A stretch of 16,163 nt of DNA. It comes from Nitratifractor sp. Its GTDB lineage: Bacteria; Campylobacterota; Campylobacteria; Campylobacterales; Sulfurovaceae. The stretch is taken from the NCBI GenBank assembly GCA_024762845.1, contig JANTGQ010000012.1, positions 1 to 16,163 on the forward strand, read 5' to 3'. How positions within the stretch are numbered: the first letter of the stretch is position 1; every line of letters starts with the position of its first letter. The position numbers and the translations under genes are program-made. The notes below the pieces were generated by a model. It did no database searches, had not been told where the DNA came from, and was given only the letters and a program-made list of their open reading frames with translations. Shown piece after piece: positions 1 through 6,961 of the stretch.

Positions 1-66
1 ACCTTTAACAACACGCCCATTGTCTACATCGAGACATGGGATAATTCTTTTTGCAAAATAGTCCAT
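1..66 (-). CDS. hisF: Imidazole glycerol phosphate synthase cyclase subunit HisF (5' fragment)
   Basis: Reading the minus strand from the ATG at 66-64 gives 22 codons, MDYFAKRIIPCLDVDNGRVV followed by KG, open to the window edge. This is the very conserved HisF N-terminus: AKRIIPCLDV with the catalytic-type aspartate of the first beta strand, then GRVVKG. HisF forms the cyclase half of the HisFH glutamine amidotransferase, making imidazole glycerol phosphate and AICAR in histidine synthesis in the cytoplasm. Only the start of the gene is here; the remaining roughly 230 residues lie outside. It follows feoB on the same strand after about 98 bp that hold their own promoter-like sequence, so it is probably a separate unit. 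A weak AAGTGA precedes the ATG. The identification is strong despite the short length because the motif is so characteristic. Confidence 0.9.
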   Translation of the reverse strand, partial: MDYFAKRIIPCLDVDNGRVVKG

Positions 67-91
67 TGATTCACTTAATATGTTTTTAGAG

Positions 92-119
92 AGTATAACG
101 AAAAAGAGTTAATATTAAC
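92..119 (-). promoter_or_regulatory. Candidate hisF promoter with a 12-bp palindrome
   Basis: On the minus strand TATACT (97-92) is a good -10 box 26 nt upstream of the hisF ATG. A perfect 12-bp palindrome, GTTAATATTAAC (108-119), covers the place where a -35 element would sit, which is operator-like. No regulator can be named from this alone. Confidence 0.4.
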
Positions 120-164
120 TACATATAAAAATATCTGGAGCAGAAGAGTTGACGACAAATAGAG

Positions 165-2315
165 TTACAAAAGTAACAATGCAACTCTATAAGTAATAAA
201 TGCAAATAGCCAGGCGGTAACGGTAGTAAAGAGAATTAGATAGCCAAGATATTTAATACCACCTGCTTCTTTTGTAAATACTGTGGCTGCTGCAAAACAT
301 GGGAGATAGATCATAACAAATACAATAAAACTCAGTGCGACAGGTAGAGTAAGATTTTTTGCTAAAATCTCTTTTAGGGAATCGCTGCTTTCATCTACCT
401 CGCCAAGTGAATAGAGGACTCCAAGGGTAGAGACAACAACCTCTTTTGCTGCAAGTCCAGTTTCAAGCGCTACGCTAAGTCTCCAATCAAACCCTAAAGG
501 TGCGAAGAAGGGCTCTGTAGCTTTACCAATTTGACCAAGATAACTCTGCTCGAGGAGTTTTGATTGGAGTTCATTTTCTAAAAGACTCTTTTTGGTGCTA
601 TTAGTTTCGCTAGCAACTTTAGCACTATAACTCATTTGTAGCTCTTGGTTTTTAGGGTAGTTGCTTGCAAACCAGATAAGAACAGCAGCCAAGAGTATAA
701 AAGTACCGGCTTTTTTTACATAACTTACTGCGTTAGAGTACACAGTATGCCATATCAGCTTTAGTGATGGTAATCTATACTTTGGCATCTCCATTACAAA
801 TGGTTCATCTTCACCTTTGAAAACTACAAGTCGAAGGATCTTTGCCATTACTAAACCTAAAAATGCACCAGAGATATAAATTAAAAAAAGAATATTACCG
901 GCAACCGACTGAGAAAAGAAAGCGCCAGTAAAGAGTACGTATATAGGCAGTCTTGCACCGCAGCTCATAAAGCCAATGATGAAGAGAGTAATTAATCTAT
1001 CTTTTTCATTTTTTAATGTTCTTGCAGCCATATAGGCAGGAACAGAGCAGCCAAAGCCAGTAACCAAAGGGATAAAACTTTTACCATGAAGTCCAAATTT
1101 GTGGAAAAAACCATCAAGCAAAAAAGCAACACGGCTCATATACCCTGTAGTCTCCAAAAGTGCGATACCAATATAGAGAATCAAAATATTTGGTAAAAAA
1201 AGTAACACTGCCCCAACACCAGCAATAATCCCGTCTACTATAAGACTTTTTAGGTGCTCGTTGCTAATTAGTGAACCAACATAATCACCGAAAGTTCCAA
1301 CTGCTGCGTCAATATAATCCATTGGGATATTTCCAAACTCAAATGTAGCTTGAAAGAGCAACCACATAAAAAAGAGAAAAAGAGGAATTCCAAAATATTT
1401 ATGGAGTAAAATAGCATCTATCTTTTTTGTAAAATCTTTATTCTCTTTAACTCTTCTACAAGTTACAGTTTCACTTTTTAGTCCATAGGCAATAGCGTAA
1501 AACTCATTTGCTTTAACCTCCTTAATATCTTCTGTATCGTGGTGGATATAGATATGTTTTAAAGAGTCGGTCATAAGTGGATAAAGCTCTACAATAATTG
1601 GGTCGTCGTGTAGTACTTTATAGAGTCCTTTATTTTCAAAAAGCAAGGCAATTGCTACCTCTCTATTTGTCCAATCTCTATAAGAGAAGGATTTTTTGTC
1701 AAGAAAAGTTTGGATAGATTTTACTTCTGTCTCGAACGCATCGCTATAGATAATATTACTATGTGGTTTACTGTTAGAGTCAGCAAGGTCGTGGACACGG
1801 TCTAAAAGTTCATCTACACCCTCTTTTGTCTTTGCAGATACAAGAATAACCGGAACGCCAATTATTTTTTCTAACTGCTTTGTATCGATAGTTATCCCCT
1901 CCTCTTTGGCTTCATCAGCCATGTTAAGAGCTATAACCATCTTTTTATTCAGTTGTAGAAGCTCTAGGGTTAAAAGGAGATTTCGCTGAAGGTGCGTAGA
2001 GTCAACAACATTTATAATAACATCATACTCTTCATTTAAGAGATACTCTTTTGCTACTTTCTCCTCTTGGCTATACCCTTCAATCGAGTAGGTGCCTGGC
2101 AGGTCAATTAAGTCGAACTGATGGCAATGGTGCTCGAAACAAATCTCAGTAGTCTCTACAGTAACACCTGAGTAGTTTCCAACTTTGGCTCTATTGGCAT
2201 TACTCATAGAGTTTATAAGCATTGATTTCCCGACATTGGGTTGACCAGCTAATACTACTTTTACAGAAGATAATCCAATTTCTTGGGCTATTGTTGCACT
2301 ATCTGCATTATTCAT
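165..2315 (-). CDS. feoB: Ferrous iron transport protein B (FeoB)
   Basis: Inner-membrane Fe(II) uptake protein with an N-terminal cytosolic GTPase domain and a C-terminal polytopic permease. The G motifs are visible in order: GQPNVGKS at residues 24-31 (G1), T52 region (G2), DLPG at 71-74 (G3), NMAD at 131-134 (G4) and SAKTKEG near 160 (G5). From about residue 300 onward there are many hydrophobic helices, including the conserved segment LVTGFGCSVPAYMAART near 420-435, part of the Gate region. At 716 residues the length is normal. The ATG at 2315 overlaps the feoA stop by 8 nt and is preceded by GGAG at a suitable distance, so the two are translationally coupled. Transcription should start upstream of feoA, under the Fur-like site at 2571-2589. 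Nothing suggests truncation. No FeoC gene is adjacent. Confidence 0.97.
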   Translation of the reverse strand: MNNADSATIAQEIGLSSVKVVLAGQPNVGKSMLINSMSNANRAKVGNYSGVTVETTEICFEHHCHQFDLIDLPGTYSIEGYSQEEKVAKEYLLNEEYDVIINVVDSTHLQRNLLLTLELLQLNKKMVIALNMADEAKEEGITIDTKQLEKIIGVPVILVSAKTKEGVDELLDRVHDLADSNSKPHSNIIYSDAFETEVKSIQTFLDKKSFSYRDWTNREVAIALLFENKGLYKVLHDDPIIVELYPLMTDSLKHIYIHHDTEDIKEVKANEFYAIAYGLKSETVTCRRVKENKDFTKKIDAILLHKYFGIPLFLFFMWLLFQATFEFGNIPMDYIDAAVGTFGDYVGSLISNEHLKSLIVDGIIAGVGAVLLFLPNILILYIGIALLETTGYMSRVAFLLDGFFHKFGLHGKSFIPLVTGFGCSVPAYMAARTLKNEKDRLITLFIIGFMSCGARLPIYVLFTGAFFSQSVAGNILFLIYISGAFLGLVMAKILRLVVFKGEDEPFVMEMPKYRLPSLKLIWHTVYSNAVSYVKKAGTFILLAAVLIWFASNYPKNQELQMSYSAKVASETNSTKKSLLENELQSKLLEQSYLGQIGKATEPFFAPLGFDWRLSVALETGLAAKEVVVSTLGVLYSLGEVDESSDSLKEILAKNLTLPVALSFIVFVMIYLPCFAAATVFTKEAGGIKYLGYLILFTTVTAWLFAFITYRVALLLL

Positions 2316-2547
2316 CTACTGACTCCAAAACTTTTACTGTAATTTTTTCTGCTTCACTTTTTCTTAAACCAATATCTGTTCCACTTACCAATATTTGTAG
2401 CGTATCCTTTATAAGAGAATAAGCCTCTATCGTAACAATAGCGCCCTTTACAATACCAAAAGAGTATAGTCTCTGTTTGAGCGCAGAGTCGGTCTCTATT
2501 TTTACTATCTCGGCTTTCTCACCTATCTTAAGATCACTTAAATGCAT
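2308..2547 (-). CDS. feoA: Ferrous iron transport protein A (FeoA)
   Basis: A 79-residue SH3-like FeoA protein that works in the cytoplasm with FeoB in Fe(II) uptake. The pattern MHLSDLKIGEKAEIVKI, then an LKQRLYSFGIVKG segment and a C-terminal SGTDIGLRKSEAEKITV run (the GxxIALR-type element, here GTDIGLRKSEA), matches the family. Start ATG at 2547 has AAGGA about 9 nt upstream. It is the first gene of the feoAB operon and overlaps feoB by 8 nt. The upstream 25-42 nt contain a Fur-box-like sequence, which fits iron repression. Confidence 0.93.
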   Translation of the reverse strand: MHLSDLKIGEKAEIVKIETDSALKQRLYSFGIVKGAIVTIEAYSLIKDTLQILVSGTDIGLRKSEAEKITVKVLESVDE

Positions 2548-2570
2548 TTACTGTTCCTTGCTTTAAATTA

Positions 2571-2589
2571 TGTAATGATAACGACTATC
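2571..2589 (-). promoter_or_regulatory. Fur-box-like operator of feoAB
   Basis: The 19-mer TGTAATGATAACGACTATC matches the classical Fur consensus GATAATGATAATCATTATC at 14 of 19 positions by hand alignment, including an unbroken TAATGATAA. It also contains the inverted repeat TGATA-N5-TATCA. It lies 24-42 nt upstream of the feoA start, overlapping a -10-like ACATAAT read on the minus strand. Position and gene content both fit repression by Fur with Fe(II). It also lies about 20 bp upstream of the plus-strand ychJ promoter, so an effect in that direction is possible. Confidence 0.65.
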
Positions 2590-2609
2590 ACTTTAAATAA
2601 AACTTAAAT

Positions 2610-2638
2610 TTGCTTATAAAAGTGATTTACTGTAAAAT
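2610..2638 (+). promoter_or_regulatory. Candidate sigma-70 promoter of the ychJ leader
   Basis: TTGCTT (2610-2615), a 17-nt spacer and TAAAAT (2633-2638) form a good sigma-70 promoter on the plus strand. Transcription would begin near 2645, leaving a leader of about 150 nt before the preferred ychJ start codon at 2797. Confidence 0.6.
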
Positions 2639-2644
2639 AGTAGA

Positions 2645-2730
2645 GGTCTAAAGAGGTGAGTTTACCAAGAGTAAATAAAGTCGCTTATCTGCTGGAGTAA
2701 ACTGGTTTTTTAAAGGGTAAACAATAGACC
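2645..2730 (+). ncRNA. Foldable 5' leader or small RNA upstream of ychJ
   Basis: The predicted transcript starts at or next to GGTCTA (2645-2650), which pairs perfectly with TAGACC (2725-2730). Just inside, GTTTACC (2660-2666) pairs with GGTAAAC (2716-2722), closing an internal domain. The same left strand can instead pair as AGTTTAC (2659-2665) with GTAAACT (2697-2703), so two mutually exclusive folds exist. A small hairpin around ATAAAG-TCG-CTTAT lies inside. No known riboswitch signature (TPP, SAM, cobalamin, glycine, fluoride, preQ1, guanidine) is recognised. It could be a regulatory leader, a stand-alone small RNA or chance; pairing is seen directly, function is inference. Confidence 0.4.
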
Positions 2731-2796
2731 AAAAGTAATGCGGAAAAGGTGTGGTATAGAAAGTGCAAAGAACTTAGTGCAAAGGGTAAGAATAGT

Positions 2797-3201
2797 ATGA
2801 GTAAAAAAATCGGAGTAAATAGTAATTGCCCCTGCGGAAGTGGTAAGAAGTATAAAAAGTGCTGCCAACTGCTCCATCAAGGGGCGATAGCTATAGATGC
2901 ACTAGTACTAATGAAGTCACGATACAGTGCATATGCAGCTAGAGAGTGTAAATATATTGTCAAGACAACACACCCTAGTAATAGAGAGCAAAAAAAAGAT
3001 AGAGATCTCTGGCTAAAGGAGATATCTGACTTCTCTATAAACAGCAGCTTCGAACGATTAGAGATATTAGAGTACCAAACTGGTACAGATGAGGCTTATG
3101 TTACTTTCGCAGCAACAATTAATGGAGAAAAAATTATAGAAAAGAGCCGCTTTCTCAAAGAGGGAAATAGATGGCTCTATGAGAGTGGTATTTTTTTATG
3201 A
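2797..3201 (+). CDS. ychJ: YchJ-family protein with SEC-C zinc motif
   Basis: The ATG at 2797 gives a 134-residue protein beginning MSKKIGVNSNCPCGSGKKYK, followed by a CC pair. This CPCGSGKKYKKCC is a SEC-C zinc-binding motif at residues 11-23. The remainder, with LMKSRYSAYA, YIVKTTHPS and the C-terminal EKSRFLKEGNRWLYESG, is the YchJ (UPF0225) NTF2-like domain. The E. coli homologue carries a second SEC-C motif at its C-terminus, which is absent here. Function in the family is not firmly known; SEC-C motifs bind zinc and often mediate protein contacts. I chose the internal ATG because it begins exactly where the family homology does and has AAAGGG 10 nt upstream. A GTG at 2749 would add 16 residues unlike the family. 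It is preceded by a long structured leader. Confidence 0.85.
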   Translation: MSKKIGVNSNCPCGSGKKYKKCCQLLHQGAIAIDALVLMKSRYSAYAARECKYIVKTTHPSNREQKKDRDLWLKEISDFSINSSFERLEILEYQTGTDEAYVTFAATINGEKIIEKSRFLKEGNRWLYESGIFL

Positions 3202-3236
3202 TCTAAGGCAATAGTTATAAGTTTTCTATGATAGAG

Positions 3237-3242
3237 TACAAT
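3237..3242 (+). promoter_or_regulatory. Candidate -10 box for the FAD oxidoreductase gene
   Basis: TACAAT lies 17 nt upstream of the ATG at 3259, in the 57-bp gap after ychJ, with an AAGAGA ribosome-site-like stretch between. No clear -35 is seen, which is usual for Campylobacterota promoters. Confidence 0.4.
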
Positions 3243-3258
3243 TTAAAAAGAGATAGTT

Positions 3259-4668
3259 ATGAGTAAAAAAGTTGCAATTATTGGGGGCGGGGTATCTGGG
3301 ATAACTTCTGCACTTATACTTGGTAAGTTAGGCTTAGATGTCACACTTTTTGAGAGAAAAAAAACACTTATAAGTGGTCCTCCATTTTGTCATCTGCATG
3401 CTGGTGGAAACCTCTATAGAGAAATCTCTGATGAGCAGTGTATAACACTTCTAGAGCAATCGATTGATTTTGCCAAACTCTACCCGCAATCTATCGATAA
3501 AAGACCTACTGTAATCGCCCTTCCTTCTGACGACCCACAAGAGCCACAGATGCTCTTTAGACGTTTAGAACTTTTAAGAGCCATGTATAAAGAGATGGTG
3601 CGAAAACAGCCAGATTGTGCAATTTTAGGCGAGAGCGATAACTACTTTGAACTCTTTAGTAAAGAGCAGATAATCGAACTCTCCAAAGAGCCCGAAGCCC
3701 GCCACCCTAAAAACAATAGAGAGTGGCTGATACCATTTGCTAAAAATGTGGATATTAAGAGCATAAAGTTTCCTGTTATTGTGGTGCAGGAGTATGGTAT
3801 AAACCTCTTTAGCGTTGGAGCAAGTGCCGGCTTGGCTCTTGAGTCGATGCCTAATGTAAGAGTCTATCGAGAGTACGAAGTTACAAATGTGCAAAGGGAT
3901 AAAAATAGTTTTACACTCGAAGCTAGCAGCTACATAGGAGAGTTTGATTATCTCATTAATTCCTGCGGATTTCAGACTGGCGTAATAGATGATATGCTTG
4001 GAGTTAAAGAGAAAAGAATGGTAGAGTTTAAAGCTGCTTTTACTTCTCTTTGGAGCCAAAGAAGCCCCTACTGGCCAGAGATAATATTTCATGGAGAGAG
4101 AGGAACACCACGTGGAATGGGGCAATTTACACCCTACTGCGGTGGCTTCGTGCAGCTACATGCAATGACACAAGATATTACCCTTTGCAAAGAGTGTCTG
4201 GTAAAGACAACGCAGCAAAGCTCCTACCCAAAGCTTGGGACACACCTCCTTAAAACAATCGAGAGTGGCTGGGAGAGTGACGAGTATAAAATCAGAACAA
4301 AAAGAGCAATCGCTTATCTTGCAAAATTTTTACCCAAATTTAAAGAGGCAAAGGTGGGTGGCATACCACTCTATGGCGCACAACAAATTCCAGGTGTAGA
4401 CCCTACCCTTCGGGTTGCAGAAGTGGCATTTCCAAAGAAAAATTATGCACGCTGCGAAATAGTAAAGGTATCATCTGCTGTTGATATGGTTGCTGAAATT
4501 ATTAAAAATATGCAAGAGTGCAGTCTGTTGGACGAGCACCCTACAGCAGAGTTTACATTGGATGAAATCAAATCACTAAAACGAGAAGATATAGAGAATA
4601 GAGCCCAAAAGATAGCCCAAACACTCGGCTACCCTCTGGAGATGTCTAGAGTTTGTAACCCACTATAG
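3259..4668 (+). CDS. FAD-dependent oxidoreductase of unknown substrate
   Basis: A 469-residue flavoprotein. The N-terminus is a Rossmann FAD site: MSKKVAIIGGGVSGITSALI with GGGVSG at 9-14 and an acidic residue (E32) ending the second strand. After it comes a distinctive region with FCHLHAGGNLYREIS near residues 43-60, and a second FAD-fold segment FDYLINSCGFQTGVIDD near 225-245. The C-terminal part contains GGIPLYGAQQIPGVDPTLRV and RCEIVKVSSAVDMV. The layout resembles the DAO/MQO-like oxidoreductases, but the malate:quinone oxidoreductase signatures I know are missing, so I assign no substrate. There is no signal peptide or membrane helix, so it is likely cytoplasmic or peripheral. It runs into a convergent glycosyltransferase-like gene with only 6 bp between stop codons. 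Confidence 0.75.
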   Translation: MSKKVAIIGGGVSGITSALILGKLGLDVTLFERKKTLISGPPFCHLHAGGNLYREISDEQCITLLEQSIDFAKLYPQSIDKRPTVIALPSDDPQEPQMLFRRLELLRAMYKEMVRKQPDCAILGESDNYFELFSKEQIIELSKEPEARHPKNNREWLIPFAKNVDIKSIKFPVIVVQEYGINLFSVGASAGLALESMPNVRVYREYEVTNVQRDKNSFTLEASSYIGEFDYLINSCGFQTGVIDDMLGVKEKRMVEFKAAFTSLWSQRSPYWPEIIFHGERGTPRGMGQFTPYCGGFVQLHAMTQDITLCKECLVKTTQQSSYPKLGTHLLKTIESGWESDEYKIRTKRAIAYLAKFLPKFKEAKVGGIPLYGAQQIPGVDPTLRVAEVAFPKKNYARCEIVKVSSAVDMVAEIIKNMQECSLLDEHPTAEFTLDEIKSLKREDIENRAQKIAQTLGYPLEMSRVCNPL

Positions 4669-4674
4669 ACTGCC

Positions 4675-5403
4675 CTACTCTCTCCAGTAGTTGTAAATCC
4701 AAGGTGATGGCTTGATATGTCTATACCATTTGCCACTAATACCAAGTGCCGCTTCAGGTGGGTTTGGTAGTCCATGGAATAGTATAATTTTGCTCCCTTG
4801 TGGGATTGATGGTGCTTTAAACCACGATTGTACCCAGCCAGGGGCACACTTATATTTAAAGCTTGGCACCCACTCATCTGGCCAAAACTCCAACTTTCCA
4901 AGTTTATGCATTTCGCGGGAGAGATAGGCTTGCTCATGCCGTACCTCTTGGCGAACCTGATCAAAGTTTTGAATAAAGTAATCAAGAATTTGTGGATATT
5001 TACCAACCTCAAAACGAAAAACCGAAGAGTTTCCCTCGAGTCGATTTTTTCGTAAATGGTCACGTGCAATTAAAAACTCTCCAGGGTGGGTAAAAAAATC
5101 ATCGATAGAAGAGACAATAACAACATCAAGATCCAAAAAGAGTGTTTTCCCTTCTAGAGCACCAAAATCTTTGGCAAAAACAGTCAATTTTCTCCAACCT
5201 CTCTCTGGCAAATGTGATGGGAGATCAAGCTCTGGCAACGGCTGTATCTCTACCTCTTCTCTCACACCTTCGCCATTCTCAGTAAAACATACAAATCGAA
5301 AAGGAATCGACAAATTACGCTCTACCATAGCATAGAGACGATTAACATACTCTGGTGGAAATTTGTCCCCCCACTTCATACATATAACATTAACTCTATC
5401 CAT
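4675..5403 (-). CDS. Glycosyltransferase-like protein with a DxD motif
   Basis: A 242-residue cytoplasmic protein that looks like a GT-A fold glycosyltransferase. It starts with a beta strand, VNVICMKWG. At residues 86-96 it has KTLFLDLDVVI, with D91-x-D93 as the metal/nucleotide-sugar binding pair. GNSSVFRF (124-131) and a late HGLPNPPEA segment echo the GT8-like pattern of an acceptor loop and a terminal metal-binding histidine. No signal peptide. The ATG at 5403 has AAAGGC 5-6 nt upstream. Its donor and acceptor cannot be told from sequence; no O-antigen or LOS cluster surrounds it. It sits alone, convergent with the FAD enzyme and separated from the upstream minus-strand operon by a strong hairpin (5499-5549) and a TATAAT, so it likely has its own promoter. 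Confidence 0.7.
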   Translation of the reverse strand: MDRVNVICMKWGDKFPPEYVNRLYAMVERNLSIPFRFVCFTENGEGVREEVEIQPLPELDLPSHLPERGWRKLTVFAKDFGALEGKTLFLDLDVVIVSSIDDFFTHPGEFLIARDHLRKNRLEGNSSVFRFEVGKYPQILDYFIQNFDQVRQEVRHEQAYLSREMHKLGKLEFWPDEWVPSFKYKCAPGWVQSWFKAPSIPQGSKIILFHGLPNPPEAALGISGKWYRHIKPSPWIYNYWRE

Positions 5404-5474
5404 ACTTTGCCTTTATTTGATATAGTATTTCTCTAGAACACTTCGTCGATATATAGCATTACTAAACTTTAAAA

Positions 5475-5480
5475 ATTATA
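5475..5480 (-). promoter_or_regulatory. Candidate -10 box for the glycosyltransferase gene
   Basis: On the minus strand GGGTATAATTTTT carries a perfect TATAAT about 70 nt upstream of the start at 5403. It lies just downstream of the 21-bp hairpin, consistent with a new transcript beginning after the preceding operon ends. Confidence 0.4.
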
Positions 5481-5498
5481 CCCAATTAAATTCTATTT

Positions 5499-5549
5499 AA
5501 CCCAGATTTCGCATTAGAGATTACAGAACTCTAATGCGAAATCTGGGTT
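5499..5549. repeat. Perfect 21-bp inverted repeat (intergenic palindrome copy A)
   Basis: Left arm 5499-5519 (begins AACCCAGATTTCGCATTAGA) and right arm 5529-5549 are perfect reverse complements, separated by the 9-nt loop ATTACAGAA. It begins 33 nt downstream of the stop of the secreted phytase-like protein gene on the minus strand. There is no long U-run after it, so it is not a classical intrinsic terminator, although it may act as a transcript end or stabiliser. One arm plus the loop recurs at 12309-12343, and degenerate relatives occur at 9905-9973, 12141-12212 and 13942-13985. Confidence 0.9.
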
Positions 5550-5582
5550 TAATTTTAAAAGAGCAGATACGTACGGCAAGAG

Positions 5583-6506
5583 TTAATCCTGATTTAACTG
5601 AAAAAACACCACTCTATTTTTTAGAAAAAAGAGATCACTGTTATCACTAATCATTAGGTATCTGCCACCTCCTAAATTTGCCAAACCTTCAAAATCTGCC
5701 AAATCCCACCCTTTTTTGCTCTCCATTTGTATCAGCTTTTTGCTTTTGCATAAGTTGTTTGGACACTGATTGATATAGAGTTTTCGAAGAGTTATAACAT
5801 AGTTTAAGAGTCCTATGTGGGCTCGCTCTAGGATTAGGAGGTTTCCATCATCCATTACTTCAATAGCTACAATTGCATTTTTTTTGATTGAGTCTATTTT
5901 TAGATGCCACTCTTTGCCACTTGTAGAGTAGATTGTTTGATCGGTTTTCTTATCACCTTTTTTTGGGTATTCAAGAGCTGTTATAAATCCGTACTTTGGA
6001 TGAAAAGCCAAAGCTTCAAGGGATTTATTGCTTGAGCGTAGTTTTGCTCTCTTTAAAGCTTTTGGGAGTGGGAGATTTTTTATTTTTTTGCAGTCATACG
6101 TAAAGCTTGCAATTTTTGGTTTTCCTTCGAAGCTTATATAGAGCTTACCGTTGTTATCTAATGCTACACCTTCGCTGTCTCTTTTATATTTTTTTAATCT
6201 TTTTCCGTTTTTTCTTTCTAAATTACATGCATTTTGTGGATTTAATTTAATACCTTTGGTGGTAAATTCTACCCCATAGCTAAAGAGTCGCCCTTTGTCG
6301 CTAACCATATAGAGCTGCTTTCTCTTTTTATTGAATGCTAACCCTGAGAGCTCACTAAAGTTATAGCCTTTAAATTTGTCATTTAAATCGATAGTTTGGA
6401 TAAATTTTATCTCTCCACTATAGCTTGGTGGTGCAATAGTTTTAGCAGTGGCGCTAGAGCCTAAAAGCGTAAAAAGGAGAGCTAAAGTAAGGGTTCTTAT
6501 AATCAA
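5583..6506 (-). CDS. Secreted phytase/esterase-like beta-propeller protein
   Basis: A 307-residue exported protein. The first 22 residues form a Sec signal peptide: basic MIIR, hydrophobic LTLALLFTLLG, then an SSATA-K type cleavage site. The mature part has the hallmarks of the phytase-like domain (the 'esterase-like activity of phytase' family): SELSGLAFN near 52-60, a RDSEGVALD segment, SLEALAFHPKYGF, and the late DFEGLANLGGGRYLMISDNS. The family is a predicted beta-propeller, with activity inferred rather than proven. The start codon is TTG at 6506, 9 nt after the lspA stop region; no in-frame ATG exists nearby and the Shine-Dalgarno is weak, so translation probably depends on coupling to lspA. 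It is the last gene of the glmM-lspA operon. Confidence 0.75.
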   Translation of the reverse strand: MIIRTLTLALLFTLLGSSATAKTIAPPSYSGEIKFIQTIDLNDKFKGYNFSELSGLAFNKKRKQLYMVSDKGRLFSYGVEFTTKGIKLNPQNACNLERKNGKRLKKYKRDSEGVALDNNGKLYISFEGKPKIASFTYDCKKIKNLPLPKALKRAKLRSSNKSLEALAFHPKYGFITALEYPKKGDKKTDQTIYSTSGKEWHLKIDSIKKNAIVAIEVMDDGNLLILERAHIGLLNYVITLRKLYINQCPNNLCKSKKLIQMESKKGWDLADFEGLANLGGGRYLMISDNSDLFFLKNRVVFFQLNQD

Positions 6507-6514
6507 AGGTGTAA

Positions 6515-6961
6515 CTACTTTCTTTTTGCTCTATAGCTAAGAAACTCTTGGAGTAAAATAAGTGCTATTCCTAAGTCTATCATTACATCTGCTAGGTTAA
6601 ACACGGCAAAGTCAAAGCCACAGTGCCAGTAGACATAATCTACAACTCCCTCTTTAGTAAAGCGATCATAGAGGTTGCCAAGTGCACCGGCAGCGACAAA
6701 TGCTACACTTAAAGGGTATCTCTGCAGCCACCCCTCCTGAACAATAAAAAATGCCAAAAGTGCAATAAGAGCAATTTGTACCCACTTAAGATTGTCACCT
6801 AAAAAAGCCAACATACTAAACGCAACACCTTTATTGTAGTGCAACTCCAGAGATATGCACTCTCCTGGCAGGTTGTAACCAGCCTCAAAAATATCTTTTA
6901 CTCCCTGGTCAATTATAAAGATACCAATAAGCGCAAAGGCAAAAATAGCTAATTTTCTCAT
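6515..6961 (-). CDS. lspA: Lipoprotein signal peptidase (signal peptidase II)
   Basis: A 148-residue inner-membrane aspartyl protease that removes the signal peptide of diacylated prolipoproteins. Four hydrophobic helices are visible (about 3-20, 60-76, 83-97, 122-140). Family motifs are HYNKGVAFS (41-49, N43), GALGNLYDR (92-100), VVDYVYW with D108, and FNLADVMIDLG with N122 and D125; D108 and D125 correspond to the catalytic pair. Its start overlaps the glmM stop in the four bases ATGA (6961-6958), so the two are translationally coupled. glmM and lspA are also neighbours in Helicobacter pylori. Confidence 0.97.
   Translation of the reverse strand: MRKLAIFAFALIGIFIIDQGVKDIFEAGYNLPGECISLELHYNKGVAFSMLAFLGDNLKWVQIALIALLAFFIVQEGWLQRYPLSVAFVAAGALGNLYDRFTKEGVVDYVYWHCGFDFAVFNLADVMIDLGIALILLQEFLSYRAKRK

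Noticed and set aside
160..189. Terminator at the feoB 3' end (TAGAGTT pairing with AACTCTA)
   Set aside because: It is a 7-bp stem with a 16-nt loop and no U-run, mostly inside the coding sequence; too weak to call.
2645..2730. Known riboswitch, tRNA or RNase P/SRP RNA in the ychJ leader
   Set aside because: None of the conserved core sequences of these RNAs is present, so it is reported only as an unclassified structured leader.
3625..4125. A 166-codon open frame on the minus strand inside the FAD oxidoreductase gene
   Set aside because: It is antisense to a clear flavoprotein and encodes no recognisable motif.
4629..5069. A 146-codon open frame overlapping the glycosyltransferase-like gene
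   Set aside because: It is in another frame on the same strand as the DxD protein, has no family features and overlaps the end of the FAD gene.
5499..5549. Classical rho-independent terminator
   Set aside because: The stem is longer than needed and no U-run follows on either strand; it fits better as a repeat element.
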